Shown: positions 51,381-59,877, numbered from the stretch's first letter. The stretch is 64,000 nt of DNA from Brevibacterium picturae (GCF_900105045.1 NZ_LT629739.1:4376958-4440957), one strand, 5' to 3'. Translations and numbers: made by a program. Notes: generated by a model from the letters alone, not told the origin.

Positions 51381-51977
51381 TCAGGAGGGGACTGTGCCCC
51401 AGCTGCGGAGGACCCAATTGCTTCCGGTGAAGCCGAATTCGCCATGCCCGCAGTTGCCCAGCACGGCCAGCCGCCCGGGGCCGTCCATGCCCAGCAGCAG
51501 TTCTGCGGCTGCTCGCAGCACCGCACCATGAGCGACGATGGCAATCGTCTCAGCCTCAGAGTGATCGACGATGTCGGTGATCGCCGAGGCGACGCGTCGG
51601 CCCGATTCGGAGCGGGATTCGCCTCCGGGTGGGTTCATATCGGCACCGCTGAGCCACTGTTCGATTTCGTGGGGCCAGGAGGCGCTGATCTCGTCACGGG
51701 TGCGGCCCTCCCACTGTCCGAAGGCGGTTTCACGCAGACGCTCATCCCGTGTGACGTCGACGTTGAGCAGTGAGGCCAACTCGTCGGCCGTGTCGGCGGC
51801 ACGTGAGAGGTCGGAGGACACGATGCTTCCGGGGCGGAGCTCGCTGAGATAGCTTGCTGCCTGTGCGGCCTGAGTCCGGCCCACCTCATTGAGCGGGATG
51901 TCGGACTGACCTTGGAACCGGCGCTCGACGTTGTAGTCGGTCTGACCATGGCGCCAGAAGATCACAGTCCTGGTCAT
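51381..51977 (-). CDS. Histidine phosphatase (phosphoglycerate-mutase-like)
   Basis: 198 residues. The phosphohistidine motif is FWRHGQTDYNVERRFQGQSD; other catalytic residues lie in SDLSRAADTADEL, LRETAFGQWEGRTRDEI and VAHGAVLRAA. The family hydrolyses phosphorylated metabolites such as glucosyl-3-phosphoglycerate or acts in cobalamin synthesis; which is not clear. The start overlaps the rsfS stop (TGATG). A phosphatase after rsfS is common in actinobacteria. Confidence 0.9.
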   Translation of the reverse strand: MTRTVIFWRHGQTDYNVERRFQGQSDIPLNEVGRTQAAQAASYLSELRPGSIVSSDLSRAADTADELASLLNVDVTRDERLRETAFGQWEGRTRDEISASWPHEIEQWLSGADMNPPGGESRSESGRRVASAITDIVDHSEAETIAIVAHGAVLRAAAELLLGMDGPGRLAVLGNCGHGEFGFTGSNWVLRSWGTVPS

Positions 51978-52363
51978 CAGGCGTCGTCGGCGCCCGAATG
52001 TTCCGGCAGCTCCAGATCGATGACCGGGCAGTCCTTCCACAGGCGTTCGAGCGCGTAGTACTCGCGCTGTTCTTGCGAGAAGACGTGGACGACGATGTCG
52101 CCGAAGTCGAGGAGAACCCAATCGCCGCTCCCCCGACCCTCACGACGCAGCGGCGTGTGACCATGGGTCGTCTGCAGGGCCTCTTCGACAGCGTCGACGA
52201 TCGATGCGATCTGCCGATCGTTCTCCGCGGAGATGATCAGGAAGGCATCAGTGATGTAGAGAGTGGCACTCACATCAAGGGCCACCTGATCGGTGCCGAG
52301 CTTGTCATCGGCCGCACGCGCGGCGGTCCTCAGCATTTGGGTTGATTCAGCGATCTCGCTCAC
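51977..52363 (-). CDS. rsfS: Ribosome silencing factor RsfS
   Basis: 128 residues. It binds L14 on the 50S subunit and blocks subunit joining in starvation. Marks: DVALDVSATLYITDAFLIIS-like core (DVSATLYITDAFLI), GSGDWVLLDFGDIVVHVFSQEQREYYALERLW (split), DCPVIDLE. Full length. Lies in the standard nadD-X-rsfS context. Confidence 0.95.
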   Translation of the reverse strand: MSEIAESTQMLRTAARAADDKLGTDQVALDVSATLYITDAFLIISAENDRQIASIVDAVEEALQTTHGHTPLRREGRGSGDWVLLDFGDIVVHVFSQEQREYYALERLWKDCPVIDLELPEHSGADDA

Positions 52364-52380
52364 TAGAGCCTTTCAGATGA

Positions 52381-53685
52381 TTACAGCAACATGACCAGTG
52401 CAATGACGATGAGTGCGACTGCGAAGAGCGCAGCGACACCCAGCACTACATAGGGTACTTTGGATGGTTCTTCGCCAACAAGGATCCGACCGTCGTGACC
52501 GGTGACCTCGCTGGCGCGAATGCGAGTCCCTGGAGGATTCTCGGTCTCTTCGTCCTCATAGTCAGGATTGGGCAGCGCCCAAGCCTCGGGCACAGTCTCC
52601 ATCGGACGAGTCTCCGGATTGGCCGCAAGAGCGCGCGCCGCATCGTCGGACGTGGACCCGGCACCGTCACCGCCGGTTCCTTCAGCGGCGCCTGCTCCGG
52701 CTGCGGAGTCGCCCCCGTCCGCATGCGTACCGGAATGGGCTGAGCCGCTGGTCGCTGCCGTCCTTTCGTCCCGGACCGCACTGGAGTCGGCTCCGCCGCT
52801 CCGAGATTCCTTGGCAGCAGCGTCGGTAGTCGTCTCGGCGCTGACGACCTCTGGAATCTGAGCCGAGGCTGCCGTGACGACCCGCACGCCCGAGCTGCTC
52901 GGCGGCTGCACGATAGGCATGCGTCGCGAGCGAGCCGTCGCACCACTCGCGTCGTTGAAGTCATCGTCACGTCCGTCATCGTCGCCTGACGAAGGCACCG
53001 GGCCCTTCGGCTCAGCTGCCGACTGCGCCGACTGCTCCGGTGCCGAAGACAGGGCGTCGTCCTGTCGCGCAGGCGGGGCGTTGTCCTGTCGCGTAGGCGA
53101 GGCAGGTGCCGAGGGCGGAGCTGCCGCTGGGCCCGCAGCTTCCAGATCTTCTAAGGGTTGGGTCAGTGCGTCGTGGGTGCCACCGTCGATGGGAGTGGGT
53201 CGCGGAGCCGAGTCGGCGGTGACAGGAGATTCGAAGTCCCGGGCGGCGACTTCGTCGGCGGATCCGCCGAATCCTGCGGTGTCGAAGGATTCACCTTCAG
53301 CGGTTGTGCCTTCGTCTGATTCCTCGGGTGAGGTCTCATCGGGTCCCGCAATGACTGGGATCGCTCCGGTGGAGACGTCACCGTTCTGGGACAGTCCGTG
53401 TTCGCGCAGATAGTTCTTTCGACCAGTGCGGGAATCGAAATGGGGCAAAGGGGCGTGCTGGGGATCGAGGGGAGCTTCGCCGCTGCTCGGCTCGGGTTCG
53501 GGGGCACTGGCTCGTGATTCGGGTTCCGGGGCAGGATCGGGCGGCGGGTTGAGCAGGTCGCCCCGATTGTTCGATGACGGTTCGCTCGGCTGCTCAGGTG
53601 ACTCTCGTGCTTCGAACGCCTGATCTGCAGCCAGCCGCTCGGCTTCTCGCCTTGCACGACGTGACGTGAACTGCTCCTCAGCCAT
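52381..53685 (-). CDS. Long disordered protein with C-terminal membrane anchor
   Basis: 434 residues. The first ~35 are basic and helical (FTSRRARREAERLAADQAFEARE). The next ~360 are low-complexity, rich in Pro, Ser, Ala, Glu, Asp and Gly, with GRKNYLREHGL as an ordered island. The last ~25 form one hydrophobic helix (PYVVLGVAALFAVALIVIALVML) at the very C-terminus, so the protein is tail-anchored with its disordered part in the cytoplasm. I know no function; a divergent protein in this slot between nadD and rsfS is usual in actinobacteria. ATG 53685 has AGGAG. Confidence 0.75.
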   Translation of the reverse strand: MAEEQFTSRRARREAERLAADQAFEARESPEQPSEPSSNNRGDLLNPPPDPAPEPESRASAPEPEPSSGEAPLDPQHAPLPHFDSRTGRKNYLREHGLSQNGDVSTGAIPVIAGPDETSPEESDEGTTAEGESFDTAGFGGSADEVAARDFESPVTADSAPRPTPIDGGTHDALTQPLEDLEAAGPAAAPPSAPASPTRQDNAPPARQDDALSSAPEQSAQSAAEPKGPVPSSGDDDGRDDDFNDASGATARSRRMPIVQPPSSSGVRVVTAASAQIPEVVSAETTTDAAAKESRSGGADSSAVRDERTAATSGSAHSGTHADGGDSAAGAGAAEGTGGDGAGSTSDDAARALAANPETRPMETVPEAWALPNPDYEDEETENPPGTRIRASEVTGHDGRILVGEEPSKVPYVVLGVAALFAVALIVIALVMLL

Positions 53686-54283
53686 TTTCACTCCTGTACA
53701 ACTCGTATTTCGCGATGTACTGAACGACCCCGTCCGGCACGAGATACCAGACAGGCGCCCCATCCATCACCCGTAGTCTGCAATCCGTGGACGAGATCGA
53801 CAGTGCAGGGATCTGCAGCAGGCTCAACCTGTCCACCGGAAGACCCTCACTGCGAAGTTCGTGTCCCGGCCGGCTCACCCCGACGAAGTGGGCCAAGGAA
53901 AACAGCTCATCTACATTCTTCCACGTCAGGATCTGAGCCAAAGCGTCCGCGCCGGTGATGAAGAACATCTCCGTGTGGGATCCGTAGCTCGTCGCCAAGT
54001 CACGAAGCGTGTCGATGGTGTAGGTGGGGCCGGGGCGATCGACGTCGACACGAGAGACGGTGAAGCGCGGGTTCGACGCGGTTGCGATGACCGTCATCAG
54101 ATACCGGTGTTCGGCGCTCGTAACCTCGCCGGCGTCCTTCTGATATGGGCGTCCCGTGGGAACGAAGACGACTTCGTCGAGATCGAAGGTCGACGCCGCC
54201 TCACTGGCTGCTACCAGGTGACCGTGGTGAATGGGGTCGAAGGTGCCACCCATGACACCGACCCTGCGTGTATGTCGTGCCAT
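53678..54283 (-). CDS. nadD: Nicotinate-nucleotide adenylyltransferase
   Basis: 201 residues. It forms nicotinate adenine dinucleotide in NAD synthesis. The nucleotidyltransferase motif is GVMGGTFDPIHHGHLVAA; also FVPTGRPYQKD, ITGADALAQILTWKNVDELF and the C-terminal ISSTDCRLR, where the usual ISST-x-I-R is varied. Its 3' end overlaps the disordered-protein gene by 8 bp, and its start is 1 bp after the 54-residue ORF stop. Confidence 0.95.
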   Translation of the reverse strand: MARHTRRVGVMGGTFDPIHHGHLVAASEAASTFDLDEVVFVPTGRPYQKDAGEVTSAEHRYLMTVIATASNPRFTVSRVDVDRPGPTYTIDTLRDLATSYGSHTEMFFITGADALAQILTWKNVDELFSLAHFVGVSRPGHELRSEGLPVDRLSLLQIPALSISSTDCRLRVMDGAPVWYLVPDGVVQYIAKYELYRSENG

Positions 54284-54284
54284 A

Positions 54285-54449
54285 TCAGTGGCGGTTGGAG
54301 ATGCCCTTCCACGACCGGGTCACAGCTGCCATCGAGAGGAAGATCGCGAGGGTGATGAGTCCGTAGAAGATCGGATCCATCGGCAATTCGGTGTGGTGGG
54401 CTGCCTTCTCCGCGCCTTCGGCAACGGTGGTCAACAGGGCTGCGTTCAC
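54285..54449 (-). CDS. Small single-helix membrane protein upstream of nadD
   Basis: 54 residues from GTG 54449 with GAAGGAGAG upstream. An amphipathic N-terminus (NAALLTTVAEGAEKAAHHTELP) is followed by one hydrophobic helix (FYGLITLAIFLSMAAV) and a short basic end (SWKGISNRH). Small proteins of this shape directly before nadD recur in Micrococcales as far as I recall. Its stop is 1 bp from nadD, so they are coupled. Function unknown. Confidence 0.65.
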   Translation of the reverse strand: MNAALLTTVAEGAEKAAHHTELPMDPIFYGLITLAIFLSMAAVTRSWKGISNRH

Positions 54450-54499
54450 GTGCTCTCTCCTTCTCGATCATGATGACGCAGTCCGTCTGCGTCGCAGTG

Positions 54500-54536
54500 C
54501 TTATGCCTTACAGTTTCTCATGAACAATGTGAGAAA
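54500..54536 (-). promoter_or_regulatory. Possible promoter of the nadD-rsfS unit with overlapping dyad
   Basis: On the minus strand TTGTTC (54527-54522) and CATAAG (54505-54500) are 16 nt apart. A 7-bp dyad TTTCTCA and TGAGAAA (54514-54520, 54530-54536) flanks the -35. It lies in the 152-bp gap between proA and the 54-residue ORF. Confidence 0.35.
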
Positions 54537-54601
54537 TGCGCATCGACATGAATATGGGCGCTGTCCGAGCTCACCATCGGTGCTCTCGGACCGGGGCTGA
54601 G

Positions 54602-55891
54602 TCAGTTGCGAATCTGCCCATTGCCCATCATGACCCACTTCGTTGTCGTCAGCTGTTCGACACCCATCGGTCCGCGAGCGTGGAGCTTCTGGGTCGAGAT
54701 CCCCACCTCTGCGCCGAAGCCGAGCTCTCCCCCATCGGTGAAGCGGGTGGACACGTTGACTCCGACCGCCGCGGCATCGATAGCTGTGACGAAGGTCTCT
54801 GCGTTGTCGATGTCCTTGGTCACGATCACCTCGGTGTGGCCTGAGGAGTAGGCGCGGATATGTTCGATGGCTTCGTCTATCCCGGAAACGACCTTTACTG
54901 CGAGTTCGAGGTCCAGATATTCTTTCGCCCAGTCGCGCCGGGAGACACGCTTGACCTTCATCGACTCCGGCGCCAATGCCGAGACCGTGGTGTCCGCGTG
55001 CAGAACCACGCCTGCTTTGTCGAGGCGCTCCAGAATCTTAGGCAGGACGCGCTTGGCCGCCTTCTCATGGACCAACAGGGTCTCGAGTGAATTGCAGACG
55101 CTGGGCCGATGCGTCTTCGAGTTGACCACCAGGTCGACGGAGCTCTTGACCGTGGCAGAGGAGTCGATGAACATGTGGACGTTGCCGATTCCGGTCTCGA
55201 TGACTGGCACCAGCGAGTCCTGCACAACGGTGTTGATGAGTTCAGCGCCACCGCGTGGGATGAGGAGATCAACGTAGTCACGGGAGTTCATGAGCACGCT
55301 GGCGCCGTCGCGGCCGTACTGGTCGATGCCATTGATCGAATCCGCGGGAAGCCCGGCTGACTCCATGGCTTTACGCAGCACTGAGACGATCTCGGCGTTC
55401 GAGTTCTGGGCCGCGGACCCTCCGCGCAGGACAGTGGCATTGCCTGCTTTGAGCGCGAGGATTGCAATGTCGACGGTGACATTGGGGCGAGCTTCGTAGA
55501 TCGCGCCGACCACGCCCATCGGAACGCGGTTCTGGGTCAGACGGATTCCGTTGGGCAGCACCCGCCCCACGACGACATTTCCCACCGGGTCATCAAGATC
55601 GATGATCGTACCCACTGATGCGGCGATGGCCTCGATGCGATCGTGATCGAGCCGCAGACGGTCGAGGAGACTATCACTCATTCCGTTTTCGACACCGGCC
55701 GCGATATCAGCCTCATTGGCTTTGACGATGCGTGCCGAATTCTCGCGCAGGGCGTCTGCGATCGCCCGCAGCCCGGCGTCCTTCTCGGCCGTCGACGAGG
55801 TCGCCAGACGAGCGGCCGCGCTCTTGGCGTTCCTGACGACTCTGGTGACACCCCGAACGGTCTTCGGATGTATCTCGGATACAGCGGTCAT
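54602..55891 (-). CDS. proA: Gamma-glutamyl phosphate reductase
   Basis: 429 residues. Second enzyme of proline synthesis, reducing gamma-glutamyl phosphate to the semialdehyde with NADPH. Marks: VPMGVVGAIYEARPNVTVDI, GNATVLRGGSAA, the catalytic Cys in SVCNSLETLLVHE, and FTDGGELGFGAEVGISTQKLHARGPMG (split). Starts 3 bp after the proB stop, so the two enzymes, which channel an unstable intermediate, are co-translated. Confidence 0.96.
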   Translation of the reverse strand: MTAVSEIHPKTVRGVTRVVRNAKSAAARLATSSTAEKDAGLRAIADALRENSARIVKANEADIAAGVENGMSDSLLDRLRLDHDRIEAIAASVGTIIDLDDPVGNVVVGRVLPNGIRLTQNRVPMGVVGAIYEARPNVTVDIAILALKAGNATVLRGGSAAQNSNAEIVSVLRKAMESAGLPADSINGIDQYGRDGASVLMNSRDYVDLLIPRGGAELINTVVQDSLVPVIETGIGNVHMFIDSSATVKSSVDLVVNSKTHRPSVCNSLETLLVHEKAAKRVLPKILERLDKAGVVLHADTTVSALAPESMKVKRVSRRDWAKEYLDLELAVKVVSGIDEAIEHIRAYSSGHTEVIVTKDIDNAETFVTAIDAAAVGVNVSTRFTDGGELGFGAEVGISTQKLHARGPMGVEQLTTTKWVMMGNGQIRN

Positions 55892-55894
55892 GAA

Positions 55895-57061
55895 CTATCT
55901 CCCCCCGCTCACGTGAGTGAGTACGAGATCATTGCGATGGATGACTTCTTTACGGTAATCATTTCCCAGCCGGGTGCCAAGTTCGTCCGTGGTGAACCCG
56001 AACATCGCGGGCAGTTCGTGGGCTGAGAAGTTGGTCATGCCACGAGCGATGACCTCCCCGTCGAGGTTTCTGATCTCAATGGGGTCTCCCGCTTCGAAAT
56101 CGCCGGTCACCCCCGTAACGCCGGCTGCCAGAAGTGAGGTCCCGCGCGAGAGCACTGCGGATTCGGCGCCGTTGTCGATGGTCACCGACCCGAACGTGCG
56201 GGCCAGATGCCGCAGCCAGAGCAATCTGGTCCCACGACGCTTGTGCGTCACGGAGAACCACGTTCCCACGTGTGCGCCGCCGAGGACTCCGGAAACTCTG
56301 TCTGCCGAGGTCAGCACAGCGGGTATCCCCGAGTCGGCCACCATGAGAGCGGCTTCGACCTTCGTCGCCATGCCGCCCGTGCCGGTGCCGGCGTCCCCGG
56401 TTCCCCCGATGGCGATATCGCCGAGGTCGGCGATGGAAGAGACCTGTTCGATGCGCACCGATTCGGGCAGGTTCGGTGGTCCCGAATACAGGGCGTCGAC
56501 GTCGGAGAGAAGCACGAGGGCGTCTGCGTGTGAGAGGTGCGCGACCAGCGCGGCCAAACGGTCATTGTCACCGAACCGGATCTCTTCGGTCGCCACGGCA
56601 TCGTTCTCATTGACGATCGGCATTGTGCCGAGTGCGAGAAGCTTGTCGATGGCCCGCTGGGCGTTCTTGTACCGAGTGCGTCGGATCAGGTCATCTGCCG
56701 AAAGCAAAACCTGCCCGGGCACCAGATCGTAACGCCCCAGCGCCCGCGTGTAGGCAGCCATGAGGAGTCCCTGACCGACTCCGGCTGCGGCCTGCTGAGT
56801 GGCAAGGTCACCAGGCCGTTTGTTCAGTCCCATCGGTTCGAGTCCGGCCGCGATCGCACCGGAGGACACGAGGATGACCTCGTGACCGGCAGCACGGTGA
56901 GCTCCGATCACATCGGTCAACGCGATCAGCTTGGCCTCGTCCAACCCTCCGTCGAGGGTGGTCAGGGACGAGGAGCCGACCTTGATCACGATTCGTCGGG
57001 CTGTTGCGATATCGGTGCGCACCGAGATGCTGCCGGAGTCGGTGGACTGCTGTTCGCTCAT
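55895..57061 (-). CDS. proB: Glutamate 5-kinase with PUA domain
   Basis: 388 residues. First enzyme of proline synthesis. Kinase domain: VIKVGSSSLT, VSSGAIAAGLEPMG, ADDLIRRTRYKNAQRAIDKLL and GTGGMATKVEAALM. The PUA domain occupies the last ~110 residues (SVTIDNGAESAVLSRGTSLL). Normally feedback-inhibited by proline. Its ATG overlaps the obgE stop by 4 bp. Confidence 0.96.
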   Translation of the reverse strand: MSEQQSTDSGSISVRTDIATARRIVIKVGSSSLTTLDGGLDEAKLIALTDVIGAHRAAGHEVILVSSGAIAAGLEPMGLNKRPGDLATQQAAAGVGQGLLMAAYTRALGRYDLVPGQVLLSADDLIRRTRYKNAQRAIDKLLALGTMPIVNENDAVATEEIRFGDNDRLAALVAHLSHADALVLLSDVDALYSGPPNLPESVRIEQVSSIADLGDIAIGGTGDAGTGTGGMATKVEAALMVADSGIPAVLTSADRVSGVLGGAHVGTWFSVTHKRRGTRLLWLRHLARTFGSVTIDNGAESAVLSRGTSLLAAGVTGVTGDFEAGDPIEIRNLDGEVIARGMTNFSAHELPAMFGFTTDELGTRLGNDYRKEVIHRNDLVLTHVSGGR

Positions 57062-58620
57062 TCCTGACCTGACTCGCCGTCTGAGGTGGAACGGCTGGCT
57101 CGTCCACGGCCGCGCTGAGCACGCTCGGCAACCCGCTCCTCTTCGAACTCGGCACGCACGGCGGCCTTCGCATCCATCCGCTCGTGGAATGCGGCCTTGC
57201 GTTCCTTGCGAGTGGAACGGGCGTCGTCATCCAGGCGAAGGTCGGTACCGCGGTTGCCCAGCAGTTCGGCTCCGCCGACACTTGTCGGGTCCCAATCGAA
57301 GACGACGCCGTCGTCTCCGCCGACGACGATCGTGTCACCGGGCTTCGCACCGGCCTTGAACAGCGAATCTTCGACTCCGAGCCTGTCGAGACGATCGGAC
57401 AGGTAACCGACTGCCTCGTCATTGGCGAAGTCGGTCTGCCGCACCCATCGTTCGGGTTTGACGCCGAGAACGCGGAAGATGGGTCCCTCGGCGTCTTTTT
57501 CCGCCCGGACTTCGAACCCACGGTCGTCGACAGCCTTGGGACGGATGACGACACGCTGCGGGGTCGCCTCGAATTCTGCACGGCGCTCACGCTCGGCTGT
57601 GACGAGCTGAGCCATTGCGAAGGACAGCTCTCGCAGGCCGGCGTGGCTGACTGCGGAGATCTCGAACACGCGATACCCGGCGGCCTCCAGATCGGGGCGG
57701 ACGATGTCGGCCAGGTCGTGGCCGTCGGGGATGTCGACCTTGTTGAGCGCCACGAGCTTGGGACGTTCGGACAGGGGCAGCAGCCCAGTTCCGTCGTCGA
57801 GGTCGACCGCATATGCAGCCAGCTCCGACTCGATGATCGTCAGGTCCGAGACGGGATCACGTCCCGGCTCCCAGGTCGCCATGTCGACGACATGGATCAG
57901 CGCGGCACAGCGTTCGACGTGACGGAGGAACTCAAGCCCCAGGCCCTTGCCTTCGGAGGCTCCAGGGATGAGTCCCGGAACATCGGCGATCGTGTAGCGG
58001 ACATCTCCGGCCTGGACCACGCCGAGGTTGGGCGCGAGTGTGGTGAACGGATAGTCCGCGATCTTCGGTTTCGCCTCTGACAGCGCGGCGATGAGACTTG
58101 ACTTGCCGGCTGAGGGGTAGCCGACGAGTGCGATGTCCGCGATGGTCTTGAGTTCCAGCACCAGGCTCAGGCTTTCGCCCGGTTCGCCCAGCAGCGCGAA
58201 CCCCGGTGCCTTGCGCTTCGATGACGCCAATGCCGCGTTGCCGAGTCCGCCGCGACCGCCCGCGGCAGCAACGTATTCGGTTCCGGCCTCGACGAGGTCG
58301 GCGATGATGTCGCCGTTCTGGTTCTTCACGACCGTGCCGTCGGGGACGGCGATGATGAGGTCCCCGCCGTCTGCACCATGGCGCAGATCGCCTTTGCCGA
58401 TGCCGCCGTCGTTCGCGTTCAGATGCGGACGGTGGTGCAGCGGCAGCAGCGTGGTGGTCTGTGAGTCGACGACGAATTTGATGTCGCCGCCCTGCCCTCC
58501 GTCGGCGCCGTCAGGTCCGCCGAGAGGTTTGAACTTCTCGCGCCTGATCGAGGCGCATCCGTTGCCGCCGTCCCCGGCGGAAAGATGGACGGTGACACGA
58601 TCTATGAACTCGGTGGCCAT
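57058..58620 (-). CDS. obgE: GTPase Obg/CgtA
   Basis: 520 residues. Ribosome-associated GTPase for 50S assembly and stress control. The Gly-rich Obg fold (GDGGNGCASIRREKF, GGPDGADGGQGGDI) precedes the G domain: G1 GYPSAGKSS, G2 DYPFTT, G3 DVPG, G4 NKVD. A C-terminal Obg domain (RVLGVKPERWVRQTDFANDEA) and a charged tail rich in Arg/Glu complete the chain, the long actinobacterial form. Follows rpmA by 82 bp, which include a perfect palindrome. Confidence 0.96.
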   Translation of the reverse strand: MATEFIDRVTVHLSAGDGGNGCASIRREKFKPLGGPDGADGGQGGDIKFVVDSQTTTLLPLHHRPHLNANDGGIGKGDLRHGADGGDLIIAVPDGTVVKNQNGDIIADLVEAGTEYVAAAGGRGGLGNAALASSKRKAPGFALLGEPGESLSLVLELKTIADIALVGYPSAGKSSLIAALSEAKPKIADYPFTTLAPNLGVVQAGDVRYTIADVPGLIPGASEGKGLGLEFLRHVERCAALIHVVDMATWEPGRDPVSDLTIIESELAAYAVDLDDGTGLLPLSERPKLVALNKVDIPDGHDLADIVRPDLEAAGYRVFEISAVSHAGLRELSFAMAQLVTAERERRAEFEATPQRVVIRPKAVDDRGFEVRAEKDAEGPIFRVLGVKPERWVRQTDFANDEAVGYLSDRLDRLGVEDSLFKAGAKPGDTIVVGGDDGVVFDWDPTSVGGAELLGNRGTDLRLDDDARSTRKERKAAFHERMDAKAAVRAEFEEERVAERAQRGRGRASRSTSDGESGQE

Positions 58621-58636
58621 AATGTCCTTATATCAG

Positions 58637-58668
58637 ATGAAGGGTGAGTCTCGAGACTCACCCTTCAT
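58637..58668 (-). terminator. 32-bp perfect palindrome between rpmA and obgE
   Basis: ATGAAGGGTGAGTCTC is followed directly by its reverse complement (16-bp arms, no spacer). It is 35 bp past rpmA and 16 bp before the obgE ATG. It could end rpmA transcripts partially or be an RNase processing site; the sequence after it is AU-rich rather than a U tract. Confidence 0.65.
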
Positions 58669-58702
58669 GGACCCCTAAGAGGGGAAAAACAGAACTCGTC
58701 GA

Positions 58703-58954
58703 TCAAGCGCCGACGATGTTGACGATCTTGCGACCATTGCGTTTACCGAATTCCACGGCGCCTGCCGACAGTGCGAAGAGTGTGTCGTCTCCGCCGCGTC
58801 CGACGTTGGCACCTGGGTGGAACTTGGTTCCGCGCTGGCGAACGATGATCTCTCCGGCTTTAACAACCTGTCCGCCGAAGCGCTTCACACCGAGGTACTG
58901 CGGGTTCGAGTCGCGACCGTTGCGGGACGAGCTGACTCCCTTTTTGCTTGACAT
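58703..58954 (-). CDS. rpmA: 50S ribosomal protein L27
   Basis: 83 residues. The N-terminus SSKKGVSSSRNGRDSNPQYLG lacks the cleavable Firmicute extension. Core: VKAGEIIVRQRGTKFHPG and NVGRGGDDTLFAL. Its flexible N-terminus reaches the peptidyl-transferase centre. Follows rplU by 13 bp. Confidence 0.97.
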   Translation of the reverse strand: MSSKKGVSSSRNGRDSNPQYLGVKRFGGQVVKAGEIIVRQRGTKFHPGANVGRGGDDTLFALSAGAVEFGKRNGRKIVNIVGA

Positions 58955-58967
58955 GTGAAGTCTCCTC

Positions 58968-59276
58968 TTACTTGATGTTCGTGATCTTCAGACGGGTGAG
59001 GTCCTGGCGGTGGCCCTGACGCTTCTTGTAACCGGTCTTGTTCTTGTATTTCTGAATGATGATCTTGGGACCGCGGAGTTCGTTGACGACCTCTGCGCTG
59101 ACCGCAACCTTCGACAGGGCGTCGACGTCGGTCGTGACAGTCTCACCGTCGACGAGGAGGACGGCGTCGAGATCGACGCTGTCCCCGGCCTTCGCCTTCA
59201 TTCGGTTAACTGTGATGATGTCGCCGACGCTGACCTTTTCCTGATGGCCACCGGCACGGACAATGGCATAGACCAT
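58968..59276 (-). CDS. rplU: 50S ribosomal protein L21
   Basis: 102 residues. VYAIVRAGGHQEKVSVGD at the start and the L21 signature GYKKRQGHRQDLTRLKI at the end. Start at ATG 59276 after AAAGGG; the 9-residue extension upstream is rejected. Preceded by a ~125-nt leader with two hairpins. Confidence 0.97.
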   Translation of the reverse strand: MVYAIVRAGGHQEKVSVGDIITVNRMKAKAGDSVDLDAVLLVDGETVTTDVDALSKVAVSAEVVNELRGPKIIIQKYKNKTGYKKRQGHRQDLTRLKITNIK

Positions 59277-59328
59277 GGTCGAACCCTTTCTGTTCATACA
59301 CAAACGAACGGCGGTTGATCCCTTGGCT

Positions 59329-59400
59329 CCCGAAGAAGAACTTCTTCGGGTGTCCCATTGAGAGGAATCACCAGCCGTGGTGCGTCGTACGCACCGACGG
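59329..59400 (-). promoter_or_regulatory. rplU leader with two stable hairpins
   Basis: Hairpin 1 (59375-59400): CCGTGGTGCGT pairs with ACGCACC-g-ACGG, 11 bp with one bulged G. Hairpin 2 (59329-59350): CCCGAAGAAG and CTTCTTCGGG, 10 bp perfect with a 2-nt centre. They lie between the promoter and rplU and are candidates for an autoregulatory L21 or L27 leader; no match to a named leader family is claimed. Confidence 0.5.
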
Positions 59401-59403
59401 TCA

Positions 59404-59433
59404 AGTCTAATGGACTCGACCGACGATCGGCAA
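59404..59433 (-). promoter_or_regulatory. rplU-rpmA promoter
   Basis: On the minus strand TTGCCG (59433-59428) and TAGACT (59409-59404) are 18 nt apart, predicting a start near 59398 and a 5' leader of about 120 nt. Confidence 0.55.
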
Positions 59434-59452
59434 ACCGTGAGGGACTGCGAGC

Positions 59453-59767
59453 TCAGGCCTCTCGGGTCTCCGCGATCCTTTCGTGATGACGGATCACCTC
59501 GGCGACGATGAACGTCAGGAACTTCTCTGCGAATTCCGGGTCCAGGTGCGCATCTTCAGCCAATTCGCGAAGGTGGGCGACCTGCCTGCTCTCTCGCTCA
59601 GGGTCGGCGGGAGGCAGGCCGTGGTCGGCCTTCAGCTCACCGACCGTCTCTGTGAGCTTGAACCTCTCGGCGAGCAGATGGATGAGCGCTGCGTCAATGT
59701 TGTCAATGCTTCCGCGCAGTTCCAACAGTCGCTCCTGGGCACGTGTCTTGTCGTTGATCTGATCCAC
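59453..59767 (-). CDS. Chorismate mutase, AroQ type
   Basis: ~104 residues, all-helical. LLELRGSIDNIDAALIHLLAERFKLTETVGELKADHGLPPADPERESRQ in pieces carries the Arg, Lys and Asp/Glu residues of the AroQ active site; the second half is EKFLTFIVAEVIRHHERI. It converts chorismate to prephenate for Phe and Tyr. GTG 59767 is 7 nt after TAGACT (59780-59775), fitting a leaderless transcript; the longer frame to 59827 is not needed. Confidence 0.88.
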   Translation of the reverse strand: MDQINDKTRAQERLLELRGSIDNIDAALIHLLAERFKLTETVGELKADHGLPPADPERESRQVAHLRELAEDAHLDPEFAEKFLTFIVAEVIRHHERIAETREA

Positions 59768-59877
59768 GTGCACCAGTCTAACGAGACTCGTGGCGTTCCT
59801 TCGTCGCCGCGCTGAGACCGACCCCATGCAAAGGCACGGAATCGGTCTCAGGTGTCGGCTTCAGAGGACGGCTGGAC

